A DNA stretch of 6,488 bases from Candidatus Methanovirga meridionalis (GCA_031289325.1 JAITPS010000275.1:1-6488); one strand, 5' to 3'; shown: positions 1 to 5,812, numbered from the stretch's first letter. Made by a program: numbers and translations. Notes: a model not told the origin generated them from the sequence alone.

Positions 1-117
1 ATTTTTATTAATTTTTATTAATTTTTATTAATTTTTATTAATTTTTATTAATTTTTATTAATTTTTATTAATTTTTATTAATTTTTATTAATTTTTATTA
101 ATTTTTATTAATTTTTA
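1..117. repeat. 10-bp tandem array (ATTTTTATTA), 11 exact copies plus a partial
   Basis: Eleven perfect copies of ATTTTTATTA fill 1-110 and a partial copy follows at 111-117. The array is cut by the window edge, so its true length is unknown. Each unit has a T5 tract on the + strand, giving twelve T-tracts spaced exactly 10 bp apart, close to one helical turn. From general knowledge, phased A/T-tracts of this kind give intrinsically curved DNA, and in RNA made from the + strand they would appear as repeated U5 runs, the signal of archaeal intrinsic termination. There is no coding capacity worth calling. Copy-number variation between strains is likely. Confidence 0.97.
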
Positions 118-194
118 AAATTATATAATATATTTTATTAATTTATAATTAAACAGTTTATTTTATTTATTTTTTAAAAATAATAATTTTTGTT
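109..194 (+). repeat. Dispersed AT-rich element, copy 1 (left arm of a long inverted repeat)
   Basis: Positions 109-184 are the reverse complement of 6131-6206 with five mismatches over 76 bp (at 116, 125, 131, 154 and 180). The inner 48 bp (132-179 against 6136-6183) differ at one base only. A looser match, in direct orientation, lies at 2880-2970; the shared core there is TTTTTAAAAATAATAATT (171-188 and 2942-2959). No ORF, terminal target duplication or transposase is visible. It behaves like a repeated extragenic element or MITE-like remnant, but its nature is unknown. Confidence 0.85.
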
Positions 195-203
195 TTAAAA
201 AAA

Positions 204-398
204 TTGAACTTAAAAAAATTGAACTTAAAAAAATTAAACTTAAAAAAATTAAATTTAAAAAAATTAAATTTAAAAAAATTAAATTTAAAAAAATTGAACT
301 TAAAAAAATTAAATTTAAAAAAATTAAATTTAAAAAAATTAAATTTAAAAAAATTAAATTTAAAAAAATTAAATTTAAAAAAATTAAATTTAAAAAAA
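204..398. repeat. 15-bp tandem array, 13 copies, consensus TTAAATTTAAAAAAA
   Basis: Thirteen contiguous 15-bp units run from 204 to 398. Variants are TTGAACTTAAAAAAA (units 1, 2 and 7), TTAAACTTAAAAAAA (unit 3) and TTAAATTTAAAAAAA (the other nine). A partial unit precedes at 193-203 and a decayed one follows at 399-413. Because 15 is divisible by three and the unit lacks stops, it creates an open frame encoding an (NLKKL)n peptide up to 470, overlapping the end of tex. I judge this an artefact of the repeat. Read from the minus strand, i.e. in the direction of tex transcription, each unit carries a T7 tract, so the array lies where a tex terminator is expected. Confidence 0.96.
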
Positions 399-452
399 TT
401 GATTCTTAAAATGAAATTATCAAAAACAAAAGAGTATTCAAAGCTAAAAGTC
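399..452 (-). terminator. Probable U-tract termination region downstream of tex
   Basis: Read on the minus strand after the tex stop codon (453-455), the sequence holds CTTTTGTTTTTG within about 30 nt of the stop and then enters thirteen T7 tracts in the 15-bp array. Archaeal RNA polymerase terminates at U-rich stretches, helped by the aCPSF1/FttA nuclease. I infer that this is the tex 3' end. No strong GC hairpin is present, nor is one required in archaea. The exact end is not determined. Confidence 0.5.
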
Positions 453-2720
453 TTAAATTATCATGGATAACTGAATTCTCTTTTTTTCACTATCCACATC
501 TAAAACTTTAACATTAACAATATCTTCAACATTTACAATGTCTAAAGGATGTTTAACAAACTTATTTTCAACTAATTGGGAAATATGAACCAATCCATCT
601 TGATGAACCCCAATATCTACAAAGGCTCCAAAATCCACAACATTTCTTACAGTACCTTGTAATATCATTCCTTCTTCAAGATCTTCAATACTTAAAGTAT
701 CATTTCTAAGAATTGGTTGGTGCATCTCTTCTCTTGGATCTCTTCCTGGTTTTTTAAGTTCATTAACTATATCTTTGAGAGTAATTTCTCCAACATCCAA
801 TTCTGCTGACAATTTTTCAAAATTTATCTCATCAAAAGATAAATTGTTAGAACCTATATCATTAATATTTATTTCAAGCTTTTTAAGAAGTTTTTTAGTG
901 ACATTATAGGATTCTGGATGTATAGTGGTTATATCCAAAGAATTATCAGAATTATAAACCTTTAAAAATCCAACACATTGTTCATAAGTTTTAGAACCTA
1001 ATTTATTAACATTTAATAAATCTGCACGATTTGTAAATACTCCATTTTCCAACCTATACTTAACTATATTTTTAGCTAATCCTTCATTAAGACCTGAAAC
1101 ATAGGTAAGGAGTGAAAAGGATGCTGTATTTAAATCAACACCCACATTATTTACTACTTTCTCAACTACACTCTTAAGAGAATTATTAAGCTTTTTTTGA
1201 TTCATATCATGTTGATACTGACCAACACCAATAGATTTAGGATCTATTTTAACAAGTTCAGCTAATGGATCTTGTAATCTACGAGCAATTGATATGGCAC
1301 TTCTTTCCCCAACATCAAAATCTGGAAATTCAAATGTGGCTAATTTGCTTGCTGAATAAACTGATGCTCCTGCTTCATTTACTATTGCATATTTTACATC
1401 AGTTCCTTTAATTATATCAACAATTATTTGTTCGGATTCTCTTGAAGCTGTTCCATTACCTAAAGCTATTATATCAATGTTAAATTCTTTGATTAAATCT
1501 AAAACAATCTTTTTAGTTTCAAGTACTTTATTATTAGGTTCAGTTGGAAATACAACAGTTGTTTTCAAAACTTCCCCAAATTCATTTATAACAGCTATTT
1601 TACATCCTGTACGAAATCCTGGATCCCATCCTAAAACTACTTTATTTAATATAGGACTTTCAAGTAAAAGAGCTTCTAAATTTACAGAAAAAACTTCTAT
1701 TGATTTATCTTCAGCTTTCTCAATCAAATGACTCATTATTTCTCTTTCAATTGAAGGAGCTATAAGACGTTTATAAGAATCTAAAACTGATTTTGTAATA
1801 TAATTTTTTGTAAAAGGATTATATTCTTTATTATTAAATTCATTGGTTATACTATTATTGTTACTATTTTTACTATTTAAAACAGTATTAACACCAGTTT
1901 TAAGACTATTTTCATTCTTTTTATTCTCATTCTTTTTATTCCCATTCTTTTTATTTTTAGATTTATCAATGAGAACTCTTTGATTTAAATATGTGATAAT
2001 TTTATCAATTGGAGGAACTATTTTAGATTTAAGAATTTTTTCCTTAACTCCTCTGTTAATAGCTAAAATACGATGATTTTTAATTTGAGAAATTTTTTCA
2101 ACATAACTGTAATACATCTCATATTGGGAGGATACATTTTCATCCTTAGCTTTTACTTCAATATTACTGTTAAAATAGGTATATCTTCTAATACTTTCTC
2201 TAAAATCAGGGTTTTCAGAAATAATTTCAGCCAATATATCTTGAGCACCTTCAATAGCTTCTTGAACTGTATTCACATTAAGTTCTTTAGACAAATACTT
2301 CTTAGCTATTTTTTCAAGATCATCTTCTATTTCTTGAGAAAGCATTGTTTGAGCAAGACCCTCAAGACCCTTTTCTTTAGCTATTGTAGCTCTTGTCCTT
2401 CTTTTAGGTCTAAATGGTCTATATATATCATCCACTCTAACCAATGTTTTAGATTCCTCAATATCTTTTTTAATTTCAGGACTTAATTTTCCTTGTTCAG
2501 ATATGCTTAATAGAACCTGTTTCTTTTTTTCTTCAAGATTTCTAAGATAGTTTAACCTTTCACTAAATTTTCTAAGTGTTTCATCATCAAGAGACCCAGT
2601 AATTTCTTTTCTATATCTTGATATAAAAGGTATTGTATTACCTTGTTCGATTAAACTAATAGCTACTTCACTTTGCCATTTTTTAATATTAAGTTCTTTT
2701 GATAAAGTTTCAATTATCAT
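453..2720 (-). CDS. tex: Tex/YhgF-family RNA-binding transcription accessory protein
   Basis: The 755-aa product matches the Tex family along its full length; the E. coli protein is 773 aa. An N-terminal helical Tex domain covers about residues 1-230 (NRGVKEK at 222-228). A YqgF/RuvC-like fold begins at 361 with VVLGWDPGFRTGCK and continues through ALGNGTASRESE (419-430). The family signatures NEAGASVYSAS (448-458), ARRLQDPLAELVKIDPKS (479-496) and GVGQYQHD (498-505) are intact. Helix-hairpin-helix segments follow at about 530-590, PGRDPR at 658-663, and a C-terminal S1 domain at about 684-752 (FGAFVDIGVHQDGLVHIS). The protein stops just after S1, lacking the basic tail of enterobacterial Tex. 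Known family role: a nucleic-acid-binding cytoplasmic factor linked to transcription and RNA metabolism, exact activity unsettled. Residues 252-306 form an odd Asn/Lys-rich insert. The ATG at 2720 gives the expected family N-terminus, but only a weak Shine-Dalgarno (GGAAAATC) precedes it. It stands alone, divergent from the gene at 3629. Confidence 0.96.
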   Translation of the reverse strand: MIIETLSKELNIKKWQSEVAISLIEQGNTIPFISRYRKEITGSLDDETLRKFSERLNYLRNLEEKKKQVLLSISEQGKLSPEIKKDIEESKTLVRVDDIYRPFRPKRRTRATIAKEKGLEGLAQTMLSQEIEDDLEKIAKKYLSKELNVNTVQEAIEGAQDILAEIISENPDFRESIRRYTYFNSNIEVKAKDENVSSQYEMYYSYVEKISQIKNHRILAINRGVKEKILKSKIVPPIDKIITYLNQRVLIDKSKNKKNGNKKNENKKNENSLKTGVNTVLNSKNSNNNSITNEFNNKEYNPFTKNYITKSVLDSYKRLIAPSIEREIMSHLIEKAEDKSIEVFSVNLEALLLESPILNKVVLGWDPGFRTGCKIAVINEFGEVLKTTVVFPTEPNNKVLETKKIVLDLIKEFNIDIIALGNGTASRESEQIIVDIIKGTDVKYAIVNEAGASVYSASKLATFEFPDFDVGERSAISIARRLQDPLAELVKIDPKSIGVGQYQHDMNQKKLNNSLKSVVEKVVNNVGVDLNTASFSLLTYVSGLNEGLAKNIVKYRLENGVFTNRADLLNVNKLGSKTYEQCVGFLKVYNSDNSLDITTIHPESYNVTKKLLKKLEININDIGSNNLSFDEINFEKLSAELDVGEITLKDIVNELKKPGRDPREEMHQPILRNDTLSIEDLEEGMILQGTVRNVVDFGAFVDIGVHQDGLVHISQLVENKFVKHPLDIVNVEDIVNVKVLDVDSEKKRIQLSMII
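1803..1967 (-). other. Asn/Lys-rich low-complexity insert in Tex, with an in-frame 15-bp tandem repeat
   Basis: Tex residues 252-306 consist mainly of N, K, S and E (for example KKNENKKNEN) and interrupt the sequence between the N-terminal helical part and the conserved YKRLIAPSIEREI segment at 316-328. In other Tex proteins this is a shorter, length-variable linker of ordinary composition. At the DNA level 1913-1957 is three copies of a 15-bp unit (CATTCTTTTTATTCT, then ...CC, then ...TTTT), so the insert appears to have grown by slippage in frame. It is probably a disordered surface loop. Confidence 0.85.
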
Positions 2721-2781
2721 GATTTTCCAAAATAAATTATAAATTAAGACTCAACACAAAATACATTACAAATTTAATAAA

Positions 2782-2789
2782 ATTTATAT
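2782..2789 (-). promoter_or_regulatory. Candidate TATA box for tex
   Basis: The minus strand reads ATATAAAT here. With archaeal spacing of about 25 bp to the start site this would put transcription start near 2755-2760 and leave a leader of about 35-40 nt before the ATG at 2720. The region is so AT-rich, and the motif is repeated by the 20-bp units at 2802 and 2822, that the choice is uncertain. Confidence 0.3.
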
Positions 2790-2830
2790 TAATCAAATTA
2801 TATTTATATTAATCAAATTATATTTATATT
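2782..2830. repeat. 20-bp tandem repeat, about 2.5 copies
   Basis: The unit ATTTATATTAATCAAATTAT occurs exactly at 2782-2801 and 2802-2821, with a 9-bp partial at 2822-2830. It is the same family as the array at 3041-3180, whose first row has the same TAATCAAATTATATTTATAT form. It lies in the upstream region of tex and carries TATA-like ATTTATAT in every unit. Confidence 0.92.
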
Positions 2831-2879
2831 ATATTGTTATAAAAAATGTTTGTAATTAATCATTTATTTTAAACATCTT

Positions 2880-2970
2880 ATTTTTAAAAATTTCAAATTA
2901 ATATTAAATTAATTTTTTAAATAGTAATTTTTATTTTTTTATTTTTAAAAATAATAATTATAATTTTGTT
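2880..2970 (+). repeat. Dispersed AT-rich element, copy 2 (diverged, direct orientation to copy 1)
   Basis: The block starts ATTTTTAAAA (as at 111-120), passes through AAATAGT at 2919-2925 (compare AAACAGT at 151-157), contains an exact 18-bp match to 171-188 at 2942-2959, and ends in TTTTGTT, as copy 1 does. The hand alignment needs several small gaps. Chance similarity between AT-rich sequences is a real concern, but the order of landmarks is kept over about 90 bp. With copy 1 it places direct repeats on either side of tex. Confidence 0.5.
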
Positions 2971-3040
2971 AATTAAAAATTTAATACTTATGCTTCATTT
3001 TTAAAAACTTCATTAGCTAAAAACATTATTTCATACACTA

Positions 3041-3180
3041 TAATCAAATTATATTTATATTAATTAAAATTTATTTATATTAATTAAAATTTATTTATAT
3101 TAATTAAATTATATTAATATTATTTAAAATTTATTTATATTAATTAAATTATATTTATATTATTTAAAATTTAAAATTAT
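3041..3180. repeat. 20-bp tandem array, seven degenerate copies
   Basis: Laid out in rows of 20 from 3041, the sequence keeps register for seven rows: TAATCAAATTATATTTATAT, then two copies of TAATTAAAATTTATTTATAT, then variants TAATTAAATTATATTAATAT, TATTTAAAATTTATTTATAT, TAATTAAATTATATTTATAT and TATTTAAAATTTAAAATTAT. Nearly every row contains a TATA-like TTTATAT core. A 20-bp period equals roughly two helical turns. No coding frame is present. Confidence 0.92.
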
Positions 3181-3215
3181 GGATTCTTATAAAATGATAT
3201 TTAAAATTAAATAAT
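3135..3215 (+). repeat. Dispersed repeat shared with 6302-6382, copy 1
   Basis: These 81 bp align without gaps to 6302-6382 with about nine mismatches, including 27 identical bases (3154-3180 against 6321-6347). The block ends in AATTAAATAAT, which at the other copy is followed by a tandem expansion and here is single. It overlaps the last rows of the 20-bp array. No product is encoded. Confidence 0.85.
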
Positions 3216-3291
3216 TTAATAAAAAAAATTATCATTTCAAACTTTAAGAGCTTTTTCATAAGGATTATAATAAAAATATAAAAAATAATTT

Positions 3292-3367
3292 TAAAAATTA
3301 AAATATTTTAGTAAAATTAAAAAGTTTTAGTAAAATTAAAAAGTTTTATTAAAATTAAAAAGTTTTA
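3292..3367. repeat. 19-bp tandem repeat, four copies
   Basis: Two exact copies of GTAAAATTAAAAAGTTTTA lie at 3311-3329 and 3330-3348. A third, differing at the first base, is at 3349-3367 and a more degenerate one is at 3292-3310. The unit is non-coding and lies in the middle of the divergent intergenic region. Confidence 0.93.
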
Positions 3368-3416
3368 AAAATACATAAAAACTTCGTTTTTCTAACTTTA
3401 AAAACTAAGGTTTATA

Positions 3417-3452
3417 AAATGCCAAAAATTTGATAAATGCCAAAAATTTGAT
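3417..3452. repeat. 18-bp perfect tandem duplication
   Basis: The unit AAATGCCAAAAATTTGAT is repeated exactly twice (3417-3434 and 3435-3452). It contains the near-palindrome CAAAAATTTG. It is slightly less AT-extreme than its surroundings and lies about 180 bp upstream of the EMAP-domain gene. It could be a protein-binding site duplication or simply slippage. Confidence 0.93.
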
Positions 3453-3472
3453 TCTTGCTTAATATTGAATTC

Positions 3473-3551
3473 ATGAAAGAATTATCAATTTATGATACTC
3501 AGTTTTGATGATGATTTTGACAACAAACAAAGAATAGTAAGAATACATTAA
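3473..3551 (+). pseudogene. Possible frameshifted mini-ORF or gene remnant
   Basis: An ATG at 3473 opens MKELSIYDTQF and then meets TGA at 3506-3508. Skipping one base in the TTTT run at 3503-3506 joins directly to an open frame reading DDDFDNKQRIVRIH and ending in TAA at 3549-3551. The joined 25-residue peptide has a protein-like composition, unlike the surrounding AT-rich repeats, and the local base composition is less extreme. No good ribosome binding site precedes the ATG. It may be the decayed start of a lost gene, a leader peptide, or chance. I do not recognise a family. Confidence 0.2.
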
Positions 3552-3580
3552 TTCATATATTATATAAGAAATCTAATAGT

Positions 3581-3589
3581 GTATATAAT
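3581..3589 (+). promoter_or_regulatory. Candidate TATA box for the EMAP-domain gene
   Basis: GTATATAAT lies about 40 bp before the ATG at 3629, predicting a start near 3608-3612 and a leader of about 20 nt. An alternative box, TTATATAA at 3560-3567, would give a leader of about 40 nt. Between box and start codon four exact AAAAT units (3593-3612) sit at the predicted initiation region. Confidence 0.45.
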
Positions 3590-3617
3590 TACAAAATAAA
3601 ATAAAATAAAATAGTTT

Positions 3618-3625
3618 GAAGTGAT
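3618..3625 (+). promoter_or_regulatory. Ribosome binding site of the EMAP-domain gene
   Basis: GAAGTGAT matches seven of eight bases of the archaeal Shine-Dalgarno GAGGTGAT and ends three bases before the ATG at 3629, which supports that start codon. Confidence 0.7.
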
Positions 3626-3628
3626 AAA

Positions 3629-4348
3629 ATGTGGGATACAACAAAGGATTATAGGCTATTAGTAGCTCAAAAATCAAAAGAATTATATGTGAGAACAGTG
3701 AAAAGTGGAAGTTTTAGAGGACATTGGAATAAGAGAGTAGCTATCGATATTGCAGAGGATATGAATAGTGATTTTCAATCTTTAGCATATTCTTATTTAG
3801 AACCTGAAGATTTAGCAAATACACCAGAGATAAGTTCTTTAAAAGAAAAAATAAATGAAATTGTTAAATATTTAGGTGGTGATGATTGGGCTAATAAATT
3901 TTTGGATAAGACCCCTAAGGATGAAAGAGAAAAAGTAGAAGAAAATATTGCAAAAGTTAAATTTTTTATTAGAACAATTTCAAATTTAAAAAAAAGAATA
4001 GAATTAGGTCCAATTTCTGATCCAATAGTTGGAGTGGATATTGTTGTTGGAGAGATAATGAGTATCAGCAAACATGGGGATAATTTAATGGTTTGTAATG
4101 TAAATATTGGTAAGCATGCTATTAAGGTTATTACCAATGATTTAAATGTTAAAGAAAGAGATCATGTTGGAATAGCTATTTTAGCTCCAGTTAATTTTCT
4201 TGGAATAGTGAGTGAAGGAATGTTTTTAGGTGATGGCTCAAACATTTTAAAAGAAGTTAAGGGTGAATTAGATTCCATGCCTAAAGGTATTCCAATTGAA
4301 TCATTGAATGGAACAAGAGTTTTAGTTGAGAACTTTTTAAATAAATAA
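3629..4348 (+). CDS. tRNA-binding (EMAP-domain) protein, COG2517-like
   Basis: The 239-aa product has a C-terminal OB-fold tRNA-binding domain at about residues 134-236, of the type found in Trbp111, EMAP II and the C-terminus of methionyl-tRNA synthetases. Diagnostic segments are VVGEIMSISKHGDNLMV (139-155), a central strand IKVITN (165-170) and the closing SEGMFLG (195-201), equivalent to the S-x-G-M motif of Trbp111. The first ~130 residues are mostly helical and charged, with conserved-looking MWDTTKDYR at the start and GHWNKR at 31-36; I know no function for this half. Archaeal proteins with this layout are annotated as predicted RNA-binding proteins. Structure-independent tRNA binding in the cytoplasm is the likely activity, but no enzymatic partner is shown. 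There is no signal peptide or membrane segment. The gene is monocistronic, divergent from tex and convergent with the aldehyde dehydrogenase gene 40 bp away. Start choice rests on the GAAGTGAT ribosome site. Confidence 0.9.
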   Translation: MWDTTKDYRLLVAQKSKELYVRTVKSGSFRGHWNKRVAIDIAEDMNSDFQSLAYSYLEPEDLANTPEISSLKEKINEIVKYLGGDDWANKFLDKTPKDEREKVEENIAKVKFFIRTISNLKKRIELGPISDPIVGVDIVVGEIMSISKHGDNLMVCNVNIGKHAIKVITNDLNVKERDHVGIAILAPVNFLGIVSEGMFLGDGSNILKEVKGELDSMPKGIPIESLNGTRVLVENFLNK

Positions 4349-4388
4349 TTCAAGTTACAATGTTAATTATTTAATTATATCGTAACTA
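4349..4388. terminator. Convergent 40-bp gap, weak bidirectional terminator candidate
   Basis: The two stop codons face each other across 40 bp. A six-base inverted repeat, AGTTAC (4353-4358) and GTAACT (4382-4387), could form a weak stem with a long AT-rich loop in either RNA. No run of five or more T occurs in the gap; the nearest + strand T5 is inside the neighbouring gene at 4418-4422. The 3' ends of the two messages may therefore overlap. Confidence 0.25.
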
Positions 4389-5801
4389 TCATCTTAAATT
4401 AAGACCTATTAACTTTGTTTTTACCATATCCTCAACAGCATATTTAACTCCTTCTTTTCCAACACCACTTAATTTGAATCCACCAAAGGGCATGTTATCG
4501 GTTCTAAATGTGGATTGTTTATTTATGAAAACTGCTCCTGCTTCAATTTCATTTGCACATTTTAAAGCATCAGCAATGTTTTCTGTGAAAACTCCAGCTT
4601 GAAGACCATAATCACTGTTATTAGCTATTTTAATAGCTTCATCCACACCATCAATTCTTATAATTGGAGAAATTGGTCCAAAAGTTTCATTAACAATAAC
4701 CTCCATGTTTTCATTTAAATTATCTAAAATTGTTGGTTGGAAAAAATTTCCTTTTCTTTTACCACCATGTATTAATATTGCACCATGTTTAATAGCACTA
4801 TCCACTGATTTTTCAACTATTTTAGCTGCTTTCTCATCAATTAATGGACCAATATCTGTTTTTATATTTGATGGATCACCTAATTTTAATTTTTTAGTTT
4901 CTTTGACAAACAATTCTAAAAAATCATCAGCTATTTCATTATCCACAATAATTCTTTTAACTCCCATGCAAACTTGTCCAGAATAAAGATAAGAACCAAT
5001 AGTAGCACTTTTAACAGCTTTTTCAATGTTTGCATCTTTAAGCACTAATAATGGGTCATTACCTCCAAGTTCCAAACTAACTTTTTTCATCCCAGCCTTA
5101 TTTTTAATCATAACACCAACTGGAACACTTCCAGTGAATGTGATTTTATCTACATTAGGATTTAGTATTAATTCATCTCCAAGTTCACTACCATAACCTG
5201 TAATAGTATTTATAATGCCATTTGGAAAGTAATTATCAATTATCTCACATAATCTAAGTGCTGAAATCGGTGCTTTAATGGATGGTTTTAAAATTACTGA
5301 ATTTTTTGCAGCTATTGCTGGAGCCACTTTATGAATAGCTAAATTAACAGGATAATTAAATGGAGTAATTGCCACTACAAGGCCTAAAGGTAATTTTTGT
5401 GTGAATGCAAAAAATCCTTTTCCTCCTAAACCAGCATCCAATGGAATGGCTTCACCATAAATTCTTTTTGCTTCTTCAGCCGATAATTTTAATGTTTCAA
5501 TGGATCTTTCCATTTCCACAATAGAATCTTTAATTGGTTTACCAGTTTCCTCAGTAATTGTTTTAGCTATTTTCTTTTTTTCTTTTCTCAAATCTTCATA
5601 AGCAGAATACAATCCATTTGATACTTTATATGCTGACCATTCATTTAATATTTTTTGTGATTTTTTCCCATATTTAATGGCTTTTTCAACATCATTTTTA
5701 TCACATTTAGGAACATCATCAATAATTTTTTGATTGTATGGATTTATAATATCTATTTTTTCATCTTTTTGATAATATTTTCCATCGATCAATATTTTCA
5801 T
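4389..5801 (-). CDS. cofA: CofA-like NAD(P)-dependent lactaldehyde dehydrogenase
   Basis: The 470-aa product is a complete aldehyde dehydrogenase superfamily member that resembles Methanocaldococcus CofA (MJ1411, about 463 aa). Visible catalytic landmarks are the oxyanion Asn in TPFNYP (Asn149), the cofactor Lys in LKPS (Lys172), FTGS (222-225) of the Rossmann fold, the general base in LELGG (Glu244), the nucleophile in SGQVC (Cys278), ETFGP (372-376) and MPFGG (437-441). All are intact. CofA was proposed to oxidise L-lactaldehyde to L-lactate, feeding 2-phospholactate for coenzyme F420; relatives include non-phosphorylating glyceraldehyde-3-phosphate dehydrogenases, so the substrate cannot be read from sequence. 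It should be a soluble cytoplasmic enzyme. No other F420 gene is adjacent. The ATG at 5801 is supported by GAGGT six bases upstream. The upstream region holds a duplicated 30-bp promoter module. It converges with the EMAP-domain gene. Confidence 0.9.
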   Translation of the reverse strand: MKILIDGKYYQKDEKIDIINPYNQKIIDDVPKCDKNDVEKAIKYGKKSQKILNEWSAYKVSNGLYSAYEDLRKEKKKIAKTITEETGKPIKDSIVEMERSIETLKLSAEEAKRIYGEAIPLDAGLGGKGFFAFTQKLPLGLVVAITPFNYPVNLAIHKVAPAIAAKNSVILKPSIKAPISALRLCEIIDNYFPNGIINTITGYGSELGDELILNPNVDKITFTGSVPVGVMIKNKAGMKKVSLELGGNDPLLVLKDANIEKAVKSATIGSYLYSGQVCMGVKRIIVDNEIADDFLELFVKETKKLKLGDPSNIKTDIGPLIDEKAAKIVEKSVDSAIKHGAILIHGGKRKGNFFQPTILDNLNENMEVIVNETFGPISPIIRIDGVDEAIKIANNSDYGLQAGVFTENIADALKCANEIEAGAVFINKQSTFRTDNMPFGGFKLSGVGKEGVKYAVEDMVKTKLIGLNLR

Positions 5802-5807
5802 TTTAAA

Positions 5808-5812
5808 ACCTC
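5808..5812 (-). promoter_or_regulatory. Ribosome binding site of cofA
   Basis: The minus strand reads GAGGT, matching the archaeal anti-Shine-Dalgarno, with six bases to the ATG at 5801. It fixes the start codon. Confidence 0.8.

Larger units (their letters stand above)
2721..3628. other. Gene-poor divergent intergenic region between tex and the EMAP-domain gene
   Basis: These 908 bp separate two divergently transcribed genes. No convincing complete gene is present. The content is a two-and-a-half-copy 20-bp repeat (2782-2830), a diverged copy of the dispersed element (2880-2970), seven 20-bp units (3041-3180), a block shared with the right end (3135-3215), 19-bp (3292-3367) and 18-bp (3417-3452) repeats, a possible frameshifted mini-ORF (3473-3551), and the promoter and RBS of the right-hand gene. 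No tRNA or rRNA sequence was recognised; a small RNA cannot be excluded by eye. Confidence 0.8.

Noticed and set aside
204..470. Open frame encoding an (NLKKL)n peptide of 88 aa
   Set aside because: It is wholly produced by the 15-bp tandem array having a stop-free frame, starts with TTG, has no ribosome site, and runs into the tex coding end. No real protein features are visible.
1477..2486. Open frames on the + strand inside tex
   Set aside because: They are antisense to an intact, well-conserved Tex and have no start signals or family resemblance.
3490..3545. C/D box small RNA suggested by TGATGATGA
   Set aside because: No matching D box (CTGA) at suitable spacing was found on the + strand, and the minus-strand CTGA lacks a C box.
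3793..4353. Minus-strand open frames across the EMAP-domain gene
   Set aside because: They lie antisense to a recognised gene, with no ribosome site or homology that I can see.
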